Part shown: positions 24,461 through 32,847 of the stretch, piece after piece
How the letters are laid out: every line of letters starts with the position of its first letter
Numbering within the stretch: the stretch's first letter is position 1
Assembly (NCBI GenBank): GCA_963623365.1
Contig: CAVFJY010000008.1
Location: 1-55,950 of the forward strand
Direction: 5' to 3'
From: UBA2834 sp963623365
GTDB taxonomy: Bacteria > Patescibacteriota > Saccharimonadia > Saccharimonadales > Saccharimonadaceae
DNA length: 55,950 bases
Translations under genes and position numbers: made by a program
Notes under the pieces: generated by a model
Told to the model about the DNA's origin: nothing
What the model saw: only the letters and a program-made list of their open reading frames with translations
Database searches by the model: none

Positions 24461-24874
24461 GTGCCGACAATCAATCAATTAGTGCGTAAGCCACGCAAAT
24501 CCGCCGCCAAGAAGAGCAAAGCTCCGGCCTTGGGTTCAATCGTGAATACGCTCAAAACTCGTTATTATAAGCAAGCCGCTCCACTCAAGCGTGGCGTCTG
24601 CGTTAAGGTTACTACTAAGACTCCAAAGAAACCTAACTCCGCTTTACGTAAGGTTGCCCGCGTGCGTCTCACTAACGGTCAGGAAGTTTGGGCTTACATT
24701 GGTGGCGAAGGTCACAACCTACAGGAACACGCTGTCGTGCTCGTACGTGGTGGGCGTGTGCCGGATTTGCCAGGTGTCCGCTACCATATCGTCCGCGGTA
24801 CACTCGACCTTCAAGGCGTGCAAGGCCGCAAACAGGGTCGTTCTAAATACGGCGCCAAGAAGGAGGGTAAGTAA
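24461..24874 (+). CDS. rpsL: 30S ribosomal protein S12
   Basis: 137 aa uS12 of the decoding centre. It starts with GTG at 24461, with AAGGA 7 nt upstream. The conserved TTKTPKKPNSALRKVARVRL block includes the lysine and proline positions involved in streptomycin response (unaltered pattern), and RGGRVPDLPGVRYHIVRG carries the aspartate modified in many bacteria. About 14 extra residues lie between the KSKAPAL segment and KRGVCVKV. It forms an operon with rpsG (2-nt gap); fusA is not in the same unit. Confidence 0.97.
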   Translation: MPTINQLVRKPRKSAAKKSKAPALGSIVNTLKTRYYKQAAPLKRGVCVKVTTKTPKKPNSALRKVARVRLTNGQEVWAYIGGEGHNLQEHAVVLVRGGRVPDLPGVRYHIVRGTLDLQGVQGRKQGRSKYGAKKEGK

Positions 24875-24876
24875 TT

Positions 24877-25356
24877 ATGCCACGTAAAGTTACATCTAGC
24901 TTGCAACGCAAAGTTATGCCAGATCGCAAATATCAGAGCGTACTGGTGCAACGTCTAATCAACAAGTCTATGCTTGACGGCAAAAAACAAGTCGCCGAAC
25001 GTGCGGTCTATGCCGCCATCGAAGGTGCTGCCAAGAAATTGAAGAGCGAAAACCCAGTTGAGGTACTCGAGAAAGCTATCGCTAACATCAGCCCAGATTT
25101 CGAAGTGAAATCTCGCCGTGTTGGTGGCGCCAATTACCAGATTCCATTCCCGATTGCGGGTCATCGCCAATTACATTTCGCGATGAGCTGGTTGGTCCAG
25201 GCTGCACGTGCGCGTTCTGGCATGCCATATGCCAAGCGTCTCGAAGCTGAAATTATTGACGCCTGCAACGAGACTGGTGCTGCCTTCAAGAAGAAAGAAG
25301 ACTGCCATCGTATGGCCGAAGCAAACCGTGCTTTCGCACATTTTGCTCGCGCCTAA
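24877..25356 (+). CDS. rpsG: 30S ribosomal protein S7
   Basis: 159 aa uS7, the primary binder of the 16S 3' major domain and head organiser. The N-terminus RKVTSSLQRKVMPDRKYQS and the conserved GGANYQIPFPI segment (family GGatYQVPveV) are evident. It ends with HRMAEANRAFAHFARA. GGAGG lies within the end of rpsL. It is the last gene of the unit; a terminator follows. Confidence 0.97.
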   Translation: MPRKVTSSLQRKVMPDRKYQSVLVQRLINKSMLDGKKQVAERAVYAAIEGAAKKLKSENPVEVLEKAIANISPDFEVKSRRVGGANYQIPFPIAGHRQLHFAMSWLVQAARARSGMPYAKRLEAEIIDACNETGAAFKKKEDCHRMAEANRAFAHFARA

Positions 25357-25378
25357 TACCCAGATTGGCAACAAGATT

Positions 25379-25405
25379 AAAATCCCCCCAGCTTGGGGGA
25401 TTTTT
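25379..25405 (+). terminator. Rho-independent terminator after rpsG
   Basis: AATCCCCC/GGGGGATT stem followed by T5. Confidence 0.9.
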
Positions 25406-25433
25406 GCTGTGCTTGTGCTAATATATAACTAAT

Positions 25434-26852
25434 ATGGCTGGGCGCAAACTCATTTATCAAATCTATCCGACCGCAATCGGTTCACTCCGAGATATCGCTG
25501 ACAAAATCCCGCTTATTGCCAAACTCAAAGTCGACTACATCTGGCTGAATCCTATTTTCCTCAGTCCATGGGTAGATGGCGGTTACGACGTGGCTGATTA
25601 TTGCAAAATCGATCCCCGCTTTGGCAATATGCGCGATTTTCGCCATCTTGTTGCCGTCTGCAGAAAATACCATATTCAAATTTTGCTGGATCTAGTCTTA
25701 AATCATACTTCCAGCGAGCATCCATGGTTCCGCGCTTCCGAAAAACACGACCCTTGGTATAAGGACTATTACATTTGGCTCGACAAGCCGCTGAATTGGA
25801 ATTCTTTCTTTGGCGGTCCCGCCTTCGACTACAATGCCGTTCGCGGAGAATATTATTTACATCTTTACGACCGCTCCCAGCCTGACCTCAATTTTTATAA
25901 TCCGCGTGTCGTACGTGAATTCCGCGAGATTATCAAATTCTGGACCGCGCAGGGCGTGGCTGGCTTTCGAGTTGACTCTGCCAACGTGTTAGCCGATAGT
26001 GCCTTTAAGCCGGGCTATTTGCCCCGCATCGCCGGCTTCTTCAACTATTACCAGACTAAGCAAACCGTCGCGATTCTCGAGAAACTACTTGCACATCACG
26101 ATATTTTCACAATCGCCGAACCAGTTGGTGGCGATTTTATGAGCAAAGCCAAACTGCATGAACTCACCAACAAGGCTTTCGATGCTAGCTTCAACATTGG
26201 CACGCTCGATGCCGCCGACACCTTTTTCTCCATTAAAGATAGTCCGCAAAAGGTTAATTACCGCAAATGGTTCATGAAGCTTGCCAGCTGGACACCAGAA
26301 CCACGTTTTTCCTTTGCCCTTGAAAATCACGACACACCTCGCGCCGTCTCGCGTTTCGAGGCTAAGCCAAAGGCACTGGCCATGTTACAATTTCTGTTAC
26401 CAAGTAATTATCCTTGTATCTATCAAGGTCAAGAAATCGGCACTAAAAATCCCAAACTTACTAATAATATCGACGACTATCCCGGTGTACAATCACGCCA
26501 AATTTATCGTCGTTTGCGTCAAAAAGGGCAGACGAAAGCCCAAGCCATGCGCGCCGTCAAACATAACTCGCGCGACAATGCCCGCCAACCGATTGATTGG
26601 GGTGAATATATTCTCCAAGATCAAAATCCCCACTCGGTATTAAACTTTTACCGTGAGCTAAGCCAACTTTGGCGGAGCGACCCTATTCTCATTAATGGCA
26701 AGCTCAAAGTGCGCAAAATTAGCAAGGACGGCGTCTTTGATTTTGATCGCGTCTATCAAAAACAGCGCTATCGCGTCCATATCGACCTCAAAGGCAAGAC
26801 CGCCTCAACCCTGCGCGATAACCAAAATCACATCATTTTAAGCACAAATTAA
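25434..26852 (+). CDS. GH13 alpha-glucosidase/alpha-amylase family enzyme
   Basis: 472 aa TIM-barrel glycoside hydrolase, likely cytoplasmic because no signal peptide is seen. Catalytic residues are all present: nucleophile D181 (GFRVDSAN), acid/base E229 (TIAEPVGG) and D300 (ENHDTPR). DLVLNHTS at 86-93 is conserved region I. The start (IYQIYP) and WYKDYYIW match the oligo-1,6-glucosidase/trehalose-6-phosphate hydrolase branch; exact specificity is unclear. The -10 TAATAT with TGC (25416-25424) ends 9 nt before the ATG without a ribosome site. It sits between rpsG and fusA. With the glucan phosphorylase it suggests glucan or oligosaccharide breakdown. Confidence 0.9.
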   Translation: MAGRKLIYQIYPTAIGSLRDIADKIPLIAKLKVDYIWLNPIFLSPWVDGGYDVADYCKIDPRFGNMRDFRHLVAVCRKYHIQILLDLVLNHTSSEHPWFRASEKHDPWYKDYYIWLDKPLNWNSFFGGPAFDYNAVRGEYYLHLYDRSQPDLNFYNPRVVREFREIIKFWTAQGVAGFRVDSANVLADSAFKPGYLPRIAGFFNYYQTKQTVAILEKLLAHHDIFTIAEPVGGDFMSKAKLHELTNKAFDASFNIGTLDAADTFFSIKDSPQKVNYRKWFMKLASWTPEPRFSFALENHDTPRAVSRFEAKPKALAMLQFLLPSNYPCIYQGQEIGTKNPKLTNNIDDYPGVQSRQIYRRLRQKGQTKAQAMRAVKHNSRDNARQPIDWGEYILQDQNPHSVLNFYRELSQLWRSDPILINGKLKVRKISKDGVFDFDRVYQKQRYRVHIDLKGKTASTLRDNQNHIILSTN

Positions 26853-26881
26853 TTGACTAAAAAGCATATTCGTGATATAAT
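26853..26881 (+). promoter_or_regulatory. Sigma-70 extended -10 promoter
   Basis: TTGACT (26853-26858), 17-nt spacer, TGA-TATAAT (26876-26881), upstream of the small membrane protein gene. Confidence 0.85.
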
Positions 26882-26947
26882 ATAATTATGGGAGTCTTTT
26901 CTCCGCGCAGCTTAAGTTTTGATACTACATATAAAGGGGGTCGTTAT

Positions 26948-27154
26948 ATGCCAGTTCTCAATAATCGTCAGCAGGACGACATTCAAGAAGAAAAATCAAG
27001 AAATAAACTCCAAGTCTTCTTCGATAAGTTCATCGGAATTTTCCTTTCGCTTGTTTTTATCGCATGTGGCGTCATCGCCATCGCTGTCGCCGTTACTATC
27101 CTCGTCAAAGGCACAATTGCTACTTGGGAAATCATCAAACATATCTTCAGCTAG
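26948..27154 (+). CDS. Small single-span membrane protein (68 aa)
   Basis: Unrecognised. A charged N-terminus of about 28 residues precedes a hydrophobic span (about 33-57). The ATG at 26948 is supported by GGGGG 8 nt upstream. An in-frame ATG at 26888, exactly where transcription should begin, would add 20 residues and cannot be ruled out as a leaderless start, but the added residues look unlike a domain. It has its own promoter and terminator, just before fusA. Confidence 0.65.
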   Translation: MPVLNNRQQDDIQEEKSRNKLQVFFDKFIGIFLSLVFIACGVIAIAVAVTILVKGTIATWEIIKHIFS

Positions 27155-27196
27155 AAAATTATCAAAACAGACGCGGTCACCAATATTCTCTCGTAC

Positions 27197-27222
27197 GCCT
27201 CGGCTACTAGCCGGGGCTTTTT
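27197..27222 (+). terminator. Rho-independent terminator
   Basis: GCCTCGGC-TACTA-GCCGGGGC 8-bp stem (one G-U) followed by T5. Confidence 0.88.
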
Positions 27223-27323
27223 CTTGGGCCAACCCCTTTTCTAATCGTCCAAAATATGTTAAGATTGCCTAAAGCTTTAATGAAGCAATTATTGCTAATG
27301 TCTAAAAACTAATAAGGAATTAT

Positions 27324-29417
27324 ATGGCAGAAAAAGTTACAGACCTATCCAAGTATAGGAACATCGGTATCATTGCCCATATCGACGCGGGTAAGACTAC
27401 CACCTCCGAAGCGATTCTTTATCGCACCGGTCTCAAGCACAAAATTGATCTCGTCAAAGGCGACACTGGCGGCGCTACAACTGACTGGATGGAACAGGAA
27501 AAGGAACGCGGCATTACGATTACCTCCGCTGCCGTCACCGCTTATTGGAAAGGTCACAAAATCAATATTATCGATACCCCAGGCCACATCGACTTTACCG
27601 CCGAAGTAGAGCGCTCTCTGCGCGTACTTGATGGCGCCATCGTCGTATTCGATGGCAAGATGGGTGTCGAAGCGCAATCTGAAACTGTTTGGCGCCAAGC
27701 CGACAAATATGGTATTCCGCGCGTTTGCTTCATTAATAAAATCAACCAGATTGGCGGCGATTTCTATAAATCGCTTGAATCGATTCATAAACGCTTAAGC
27801 AAGAACGCCTTTGCAATTCATTTGCCAATTGGTTTCGAAAAAGATATTTGTGGCGTCGTTGACCTAATTGAGATGAAGGCCTACACCTACAAAGATTATG
27901 CCGACCACGAATTAATCGTTGGCGAAATTCCAGCCGATATGCTTGAAAAAGCCAAGAACTATCGCTCAATGTTAGTCGAAGAAGCCGTTCAAGCCGACGA
28001 AGCACTCATGGAGAAATACTTCAACGAAGGCGAAGCTGCAATTACAGCCGACGAGCTTAAAAAAGCTCTGCGCAAGCGCGTGATTGATGGCCAATTCTTC
28101 CTCGTTACCGGCGGTGATGGCCGTGGCGTGATTGTCGAGAAAGTGCTTGACCTCGTCACTGATTTCTTACCAGCCCCAACCGATATTCCTGCCATTCTTG
28201 GCAAATCGCCAAAGACCGGTGAAGATATCGTTCGCCACAGCGACGAAAAAGAACCACTTACAGCCCTCGCTTTCAAGATTGCGACCGATCCATTTGTCGG
28301 TAAACTTATCTTTATCCGGGTTTATTCCGGCAAGCTTCAATCTGGCTCCTATGTCATGAACGCAACAACCGGCAATAAGGAACGTGTAGGCCGCTTGGTG
28401 CGCATGTTCGCCGATAAACGCGAAGATATCGACCAAATCGGCGCCGGCGATATTGCTGCTGTCGTTGGTCTCAAAGATACTACGACCGGGACGACTCTCT
28501 GCGACCCAGCTCATCCAATTCTGCTCGAGTCAATCGAATTCCCAGATCCGCCTGTCTCGATTGCAGTTGAGCCAAAGACCAAAGCCGACCAGGAAAAAAT
28601 GGCTCTAGGTCTCAGCAAGCTCGCCGAAGAAGATCCAACCTTCCGTGTACATACCGACGAAGAATCCGGCCAAACCATTATTTCCGGTATGGGCGAATTA
28701 CACCTCGAAATTATTATCGATCGCCTAAAGCGCGAATTTAATGTCGAAGCTAATACTGGCGAACCACAGGTCGCTTACCGCGAAACAATTCGTGGTACTG
28801 CCGAAGCTCATGGCAAGCACATCAAACAATCTGGTGGTCGCGGCCAATACGGTGACGTTTGGGTTAAGTTTGAGCCAAACGAAGCTGGTAAGGGCTTTGA
28901 ATTTGTCGATATGATCAAAGGTGGCGTGGTGCCGCTCGAATACCGCAAGCCAGTCATGGAAGGTATCAAAGAAACACTTGAAGGCGGCGTGATTGCCGGA
29001 TATCCAGTACTCGACGTTAAAGCCACCCTCTACGATGGTTCTTACCACGATGTCGACTCCTCGGAGCTCGCCTTCCACCTCGCTGGCGTCCTTGCTACCC
29101 GCGAAGGTATCAAGAGTGCTCGCCCAGTCTTGCTCGAACCAGTCATGAAGATTGAAATCACCACTCCAGAAGACTTCATGGGCGATGTCATCGGCGATCT
29201 AAACTCCCGCCGTGGTCGCATCGAAAATATGGAAGATCGCGAAAATGGCGTCAAAATTATTACCGGTTTTGTGCCACTCGCCAACATGTTTGGCTATACT
29301 TCCGATTTGCGTGGTATGTCGCAAGGTCGTGCTGCTTCGACTATGGAATTGCATGGTTATGAAGAAGTGCCACCGAACATCGCGGCCGAGATTATCGAAA
29401 AGCGCAACGCTAAATAG
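27324..29417 (+). CDS. fusA: Elongation factor G
   Basis: 697 aa translational GTPase that moves tRNA and mRNA through the ribosome. P-loop AHIDAGKTT near residue 17, switch II DTPGHIDF near 88 and NKINQIGGD near 142 (family NKmD variant NKIN) are visible, followed by domains II-V in normal order and length. The ATG at 27324 has AAGGAA upstream. It is a separate unit with its own terminator, while in many bacteria fusA is in one operon with rpsL-rpsG and tuf. Confidence 0.97.
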   Translation: MAEKVTDLSKYRNIGIIAHIDAGKTTTSEAILYRTGLKHKIDLVKGDTGGATTDWMEQEKERGITITSAAVTAYWKGHKINIIDTPGHIDFTAEVERSLRVLDGAIVVFDGKMGVEAQSETVWRQADKYGIPRVCFINKINQIGGDFYKSLESIHKRLSKNAFAIHLPIGFEKDICGVVDLIEMKAYTYKDYADHELIVGEIPADMLEKAKNYRSMLVEEAVQADEALMEKYFNEGEAAITADELKKALRKRVIDGQFFLVTGGDGRGVIVEKVLDLVTDFLPAPTDIPAILGKSPKTGEDIVRHSDEKEPLTALAFKIATDPFVGKLIFIRVYSGKLQSGSYVMNATTGNKERVGRLVRMFADKREDIDQIGAGDIAAVVGLKDTTTGTTLCDPAHPILLESIEFPDPPVSIAVEPKTKADQEKMALGLSKLAEEDPTFRVHTDEESGQTIISGMGELHLEIIIDRLKREFNVEANTGEPQVAYRETIRGTAEAHGKHIKQSGGRGQYGDVWVKFEPNEAGKGFEFVDMIKGGVVPLEYRKPVMEGIKETLEGGVIAGYPVLDVKATLYDGSYHDVDSSELAFHLAGVLATREGIKSARPVLLEPVMKIEITTPEDFMGDVIGDLNSRRGRIENMEDRENGVKIITGFVPLANMFGYTSDLRGMSQGRAASTMELHGYEEVPPNIAAEIIEKRNAK

Positions 29418-29427
29418 ACCAATCCCA

Positions 29428-29454
29428 AATACCCCCTCCGCGGGGGTATTTTTT
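29428..29454 (+). terminator. Rho-independent terminator after fusA
   Basis: AATACCCCC/GGGGGTATT stem followed by T6. Confidence 0.92.
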
Positions 29455-29466
29455 ATCTGATAAGAC

Positions 29467-29495
29467 TTTACAGTCATCGTAAAATAATATAAAAT
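29467..29495 (+). promoter_or_regulatory. Probable tuf promoter
   Basis: TTTACA (29467-29472), 17-nt spacer, TAAAAT (29490-29495). The region is A/T-rich, so the exact -10 could shift by 2 nt. Confidence 0.6.
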
Positions 29496-29509
29496 AATCC
29501 CATATAGAC

Positions 29510-29539
29510 TTTTGGGCTGGTTAATATTAGTGCCCAAAA
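29510..29539 (+). promoter_or_regulatory. Hairpin in the tuf leader
   Basis: TTTTGGGC (29510-29517) and GCCCAAAA (29532-29539) form a perfect 8-bp stem with a 14-nt AT-rich loop, within the 5' leader and ahead of the AAAGGAG ribosome site. No T-run follows. Confidence 0.6.
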
Positions 29540-29568
29540 TTTATTAAAAATAAAGGAGAATATTAACT

Positions 29569-30750
29569 ATGGCAGATTTTGACCGTAGCAAGCCACATAT
29601 CAATGTTGGTACCATGGGTCACGTTGACCACGGCAAAACCACTTTGACGGCTGCTATTACGGCTGTGCTTGCAAAGAAGCTTCCTTCTGAAATTAACAAG
29701 CCTGTCGCCTACGATCAGATCGATAACGCTCCAGAGGAAAAAGCTCGTGGTATTACCATCGCTACTTCTCACCAGGAGTACGAATCTGAAAAACGTCATT
29801 ACGCACACGTCGACATGCCAGGCCACGCCGACTATATTAAGAACATGATTACGGGCGCTGCCCAGGTCGATGGTGCGATCCTCGTCGTTGCAGCAAACGA
29901 CGGTGCTTTGCCACAGACTCGTGAGCACGTACTTTTGGCTCACCAGGTGAACGTGCCAAAGATCATTGTCTTCTTGAACAAGATGGATCTCGCCGATCCT
30001 GACCTCGTCGAACTCGTCGAAGACGATATTCGCGACTTGCTCGAGAAGAACGGTTTCGACCGCAACTGTCCAATCATTAAAGGTTCCGCGACTAAGGCCC
30101 TCGAAGGTGATGCTGCTAACGAAGATGCCGTCATGGAACTCGTTAAAGCCATGGACGACTACTTCGATATCCCTGAACATGATCTCGACAAGCCATTCTT
30201 GATGCCAGTTGAAGACGTCTTCTCCATCAAGGGTCGTGGTACTGTTGCTACTGGTCGTATCGAACAGGGTACTGTCCACATCAATGACGAAATCGAAATC
30301 GTTGGTCTTAAAGACACTCAAAAGTCTGTCGTTACCGGTATCGAAGCCTTCCACAAGACTCTCGACCAAGGTCAAGCTGGCGATAATGCCGGTTTGCTCC
30401 TCCGCGGTATTGAGCGTGAACAAATTGAGCGTGGTCAGGTGATTGCCAAGCCAGGCACCATCACACCACACACCGAATTCGAAGGCCAAGTTTATATCTT
30501 GAAGAAAGAAGAAGGTGGCCGCCATACGCCATTCCAGAATGGTTACAAGCCACAGTTCTACTTCCGCACCACCGATGTGACCGGCGAAGTTGAATTGCCA
30601 AAGGATAAGGAAATCGTCATGCCTGGCGATACCGTCACCTTTAGTGTCAAGCTTCAGGCCCCAATCGCTATGAACGACAACGACCGCTTCGCTATCCGCG
30701 AAGGTGGCAAGACTGTCGGTTCTGGTGTTGTTACCAAGATCGTTAAGTAA
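29569..30750 (+). CDS. tuf: Elongation factor Tu
   Basis: 393 aa GTPase that delivers aminoacyl-tRNA. P-loop GHVDHGKTT (19-27), switch II DMPGHADY near 81 (family DCPGHADY, here Cys to Met), NKMDLAD near 136 and GSATKALEG near 174 are present; domains 2 and 3 follow in normal length. AAAGGAG lies upstream of the ATG. It is a monocistronic unit with a hairpin leader and a strong terminator. Codon choice is strongly biased to C- and T-ending codons as expected for high expression. Confidence 0.98.
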   Translation: MADFDRSKPHINVGTMGHVDHGKTTLTAAITAVLAKKLPSEINKPVAYDQIDNAPEEKARGITIATSHQEYESEKRHYAHVDMPGHADYIKNMITGAAQVDGAILVVAANDGALPQTREHVLLAHQVNVPKIIVFLNKMDLADPDLVELVEDDIRDLLEKNGFDRNCPIIKGSATKALEGDAANEDAVMELVKAMDDYFDIPEHDLDKPFLMPVEDVFSIKGRGTVATGRIEQGTVHINDEIEIVGLKDTQKSVVTGIEAFHKTLDQGQAGDNAGLLLRGIEREQIERGQVIAKPGTITPHTEFEGQVYILKKEEGGRHTPFQNGYKPQFYFRTTDVTGEVELPKDKEIVMPGDTVTFSVKLQAPIAMNDNDRFAIREGGKTVGSGVVTKIVK

Positions 30751-30763
30751 TTAACCGTCTATA

Positions 30764-30792
30764 AAATACCCCCAAATTGGGGGTATTTTTTT
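30764..30792 (+). terminator. Rho-independent terminator after tuf
   Basis: AAATACCCCC/GGGGGTATTT stem followed by T7 in total. Confidence 0.93.
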
Positions 30793-30799
30793 GTTGCGC

Positions 30800-30828
30800 T
30801 TGACATATTGGCAAAAATGCGCTATAAT
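30800..30828 (+). promoter_or_regulatory. Consensus sigma-70 promoter for the ManC-like gene
   Basis: TTGACA (30800-30805), 17-nt spacer, TATAAT (30823-30828): both hexamers are perfect. Confidence 0.92.
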
Positions 30829-30837
30829 ACTGAACTA

Positions 30838-30869
30838 GTCGCTTATTTGGTCCTTTTTTGACCCGCGAC
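30838..30869 (+). promoter_or_regulatory. Hairpin near the 5' end of the ManC-like mRNA
   Basis: Outer GTCGC (30838-30842) pairs with GCGAC (30865-30869) and inner GGTC (30849-30852) with GACC (30860-30863). It starts within a few nucleotides of the expected transcription start. Confidence 0.5.
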
Positions 30870-30914
30870 ATGTTGCTCTTTTACATGGATCTTCAGAAAA
30901 GGAGGGTTTTCTGT

Positions 30915-32138
30915 ATGGATAACAAAAATCATCTTTGGCTGGCAGTAATCGCCGGCGGACAGGGAACACGCTTGTTTCCACTCAGTAACATCAATTGCCC
31001 TAAGCAATTCTGTCAGCTCGACAATGACAACACTTTTTCGCAGGCAACCGTAAAGCGCTTCTATCGCGCCGGCGTTAACCCGAATCATGTTGTCGTTATC
31101 ACAACTACTGATCGTCAGACTCAATTGGCGACCGAGCAACTCACACAATTGGGCGTCATTACGCCCAACATTTACCAGATCTCACCGAAGTATGGCTACC
31201 CAAAGGCAATGGTCAAGGCAACCGAGTTTATTGGCAATCTCGATAAAAAAGGAATTGTCATCAATACTCCCGCCGACCAGTACATCAACCCGAACTTGGG
31301 CTTTGATAGCTTCATTAATACTTTGGACCTGGCCGTACATGGAGCCGCCAGGGGTCAGCAGGTCATCGTTACGGTCAAGGTCCGCGATCTTAACACCTTT
31401 GTTGGTTGTGGTCATGCCCTGATTGACGCGAACGATTCTCACGACTGCAAGCGCATACTGGGCTTCGTCGAAAAGCCCGACAAAGAAACCGCGCTCAAAA
31501 TGCTGCGGGCAGACACAAGTGCCTGCAATACTGGTATCAATGTTTGGTCCGTCGAGTCGATGCTGTCCGCAACGGCCGGTCTCGACCTCGAGCACGATGA
31601 GCTCACTACCGATGGCCTTATGGCGATGTTGCCTAATCTTCATGCCGCGGTCGGCGAATTCGATTGGCATGACTGCGGCACGCTGAAGTCATTGTGGGAT
31701 ATTAGCGTAAAAACGCCTAATCACCACAATGCCAGTCTCGGCAAAGGCTACACTGATCGCAAAGATTGCCTTAATTCACTCTTCGTTGCACCAGAGGGAG
31801 TAGAGATTTACGCAACGGGCATCAAAGAAGGTAATTTCGTTGTGTGCGAAATCAATGGCTTAATGTATGCTCTTTGTGTTCGCCACGAATGCTGTCAAGA
31901 CGTTCGCCTATTGGTCGACTATTACGACCGCAACATCGAGATTTTGGAAAACGATTACTCGATCAAAGCACGCAATTGTAGCGTACCGCGCACGAATTTT
32001 TCTGACCAGGTTCGCGTCGGCTTCATTGGTTACGATGATGTTGAGGTCATTCCGATTAAAACTCGCGAAGGCATAATTCAGTTCATCGTAACAGACAAAA
32101 AGGCGGATAAAGGAGTCAAAACTTCTACCAGCGCCTAA
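30915..32138 (+). CDS. Mannose-1-phosphate guanylyltransferase-like nucleotidyltransferase
   Basis: 407 aa, soluble. The start AVIAGGQGTRLFPLS (residues 10-24) is the nucleotide-binding signature of GMP/UDP-sugar pyrophosphorylases, PKQF follows at about 30 as in ManC, NTPADQYI lies near 115 (metal/sugar-phosphate region) and GFVEKPD near 180. GDP-mannose synthesis would feed cell-surface glycans. The C-terminal 130 residues are not a typical PMI cupin and may be a divergent beta-helix domain. The ATG at 30915 has GGAGGG upstream; a longer reading from 30858 runs through the leader hairpin. Single gene between tuf and rpsJ. Confidence 0.83.
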   Translation: MDNKNHLWLAVIAGGQGTRLFPLSNINCPKQFCQLDNDNTFSQATVKRFYRAGVNPNHVVVITTTDRQTQLATEQLTQLGVITPNIYQISPKYGYPKAMVKATEFIGNLDKKGIVINTPADQYINPNLGFDSFINTLDLAVHGAARGQQVIVTVKVRDLNTFVGCGHALIDANDSHDCKRILGFVEKPDKETALKMLRADTSACNTGINVWSVESMLSATAGLDLEHDELTTDGLMAMLPNLHAAVGEFDWHDCGTLKSLWDISVKTPNHHNASLGKGYTDRKDCLNSLFVAPEGVEIYATGIKEGNFVVCEINGLMYALCVRHECCQDVRLLVDYYDRNIEILENDYSIKARNCSVPRTNFSDQVRVGFIGYDDVEVIPIKTREGIIQFIVTDKKADKGVKTSTSA

Positions 32139-32157
32139 AATCCACTAGATCCAAAAT

Positions 32158-32186
32158 TGCCCCCGGTCCTAACCGGGGGCTTTTTC
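32158..32186 (+). terminator. Rho-independent terminator
   Basis: GCCCCCGGT-CCTA-ACCGGGGGC perfect 9-bp stem followed by T5. Confidence 0.94.
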
Positions 32187-32191
32187 CTAAC

Positions 32192-32220
32192 TTGACAGAG
32201 CTAGCCAATTTTGTTATAAC
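32192..32220 (+). promoter_or_regulatory. Promoter of rpsJ
   Basis: TTGACA (32192-32197), 17-nt spacer, TGT-TATAAC (32215-32220). The leader of about 86 nt contains a small TTGTT/AACAA hairpin (32239-32252). Confidence 0.8.
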
Positions 32221-32312
32221 AAGAACACAAACTTAATTATTGTTTCGCAACAACTCATCGACTGCACGTCTAGCTGCAATCTGAAGTTATGCGAAAAGCA
32301 GAAAGGAAATAT

Positions 32313-32633
32313 ATGGCAGACAAAGCTGAGGGTCTCAAGATCCGCATCCGCCTCAAGGCTTATGATCATCGCCTGATTGATCAAAGCGCTAAGCAAATCG
32401 TCGACACCGCTATTCGCACCGGTGCGCAAGTTAGTGGGCCAGTACCGCTTCCAACCAAGCGCTCCACCTTTACCGTTGTAAAGAGCCCACATGTCTATAA
32501 AACCGGTGGCGAAGCTTTCGAGATGAAAGTCCACAAGCGTCTAATCGACGTTATCAACGCTACGCCAAAAACGATTGACGCCTTGCAAAATCTTTCGTTA
32601 CCGGCAGGCGTCGATGCCGAAATTAAGATGTAA
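32313..32633 (+). CDS. rpsJ: 30S ribosomal protein S10
   Basis: 106 aa uS10, also NusE in transcription complexes. KIRIRLKAYDHRLIDQSAKQIV and the central VSGPVPLPTKRSTFTV loop match the family. The ATG at 32313 has AAAGGA; an earlier in-frame start at 32289 lacks a site. Unlike the usual S10 operon it is followed by a strong terminator and a fresh promoter before rplC. Confidence 0.97.
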   Translation: MADKAEGLKIRIRLKAYDHRLIDQSAKQIVDTAIRTGAQVSGPVPLPTKRSTFTVVKSPHVYKTGGEAFEMKVHKRLIDVINATPKTIDALQNLSLPAGVDAEIKM

Positions 32634-32642
32634 CCATCACAA

Positions 32643-32669
32643 GAACCGCCCCAAAACGGGCGGTTTTTG
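32643..32669 (+). terminator. Rho-independent terminator after rpsJ
   Basis: AACCGCCC/GGGCGGTT perfect 8-bp stem followed by T5. Confidence 0.92.
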
Positions 32670-32706
32670 TTGCTACGACTCACAGTCTCGCGACCACTAG
32701 CACTAT

Positions 32707-32736
32707 TTGACAAAAAACCAGACTATGTGATATAAT
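32707..32736 (+). promoter_or_regulatory. Promoter of the rplC-rpsH ribosomal operon
   Basis: TTGACA (32707-32712), 18-nt spacer, TGA-TATAAT (32731-32736). Confidence 0.88.
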
Positions 32737-32762
32737 GAAGAGGTATATTATCAAAGTAACGT

Positions 32763-32822
32763 CGTATTGGCGCAAGAGGTACGGTCCAGTTGAGAGTCTG
32801 GATACCACTCATAAGCCAATCG
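32763..32822 (+). promoter_or_regulatory. Structured leader RNA upstream of rplC (candidate r-protein autoregulation element)
   Basis: Outer stem CG-ATTGGC (32763-32771, one bulged T) pairs with GCCAAT-CG (32815-32822). Inside, GGTA (32778-32781) pairs with TACC (32803-32806) and TCCAG (32785-32789) with CTGGA (32798-32802), leaving a 3-nt bulge (CGG) and an 8-nt loop. The element ends about 25 nt before the rplC ATG. Its position is where E. coli has the L4-controlled S10 leader; the fold differs and ligand identity is inference. Confidence 0.6.
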
Positions 32823-32847
32823 ATTTTAATGGGAAAGGACGCCCACG

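Noticed and set aside
29563..30525. Long minus-strand frame opposite tuf
   Set aside because: Strong codon bias of tuf keeps the opposite strand open; no promoter, ribosome site or known protein pattern.
32763..32822. Known riboswitch class in the rplC leader
   Set aside because: No match to a metabolite riboswitch core that I recognise; position favours ribosomal protein control.
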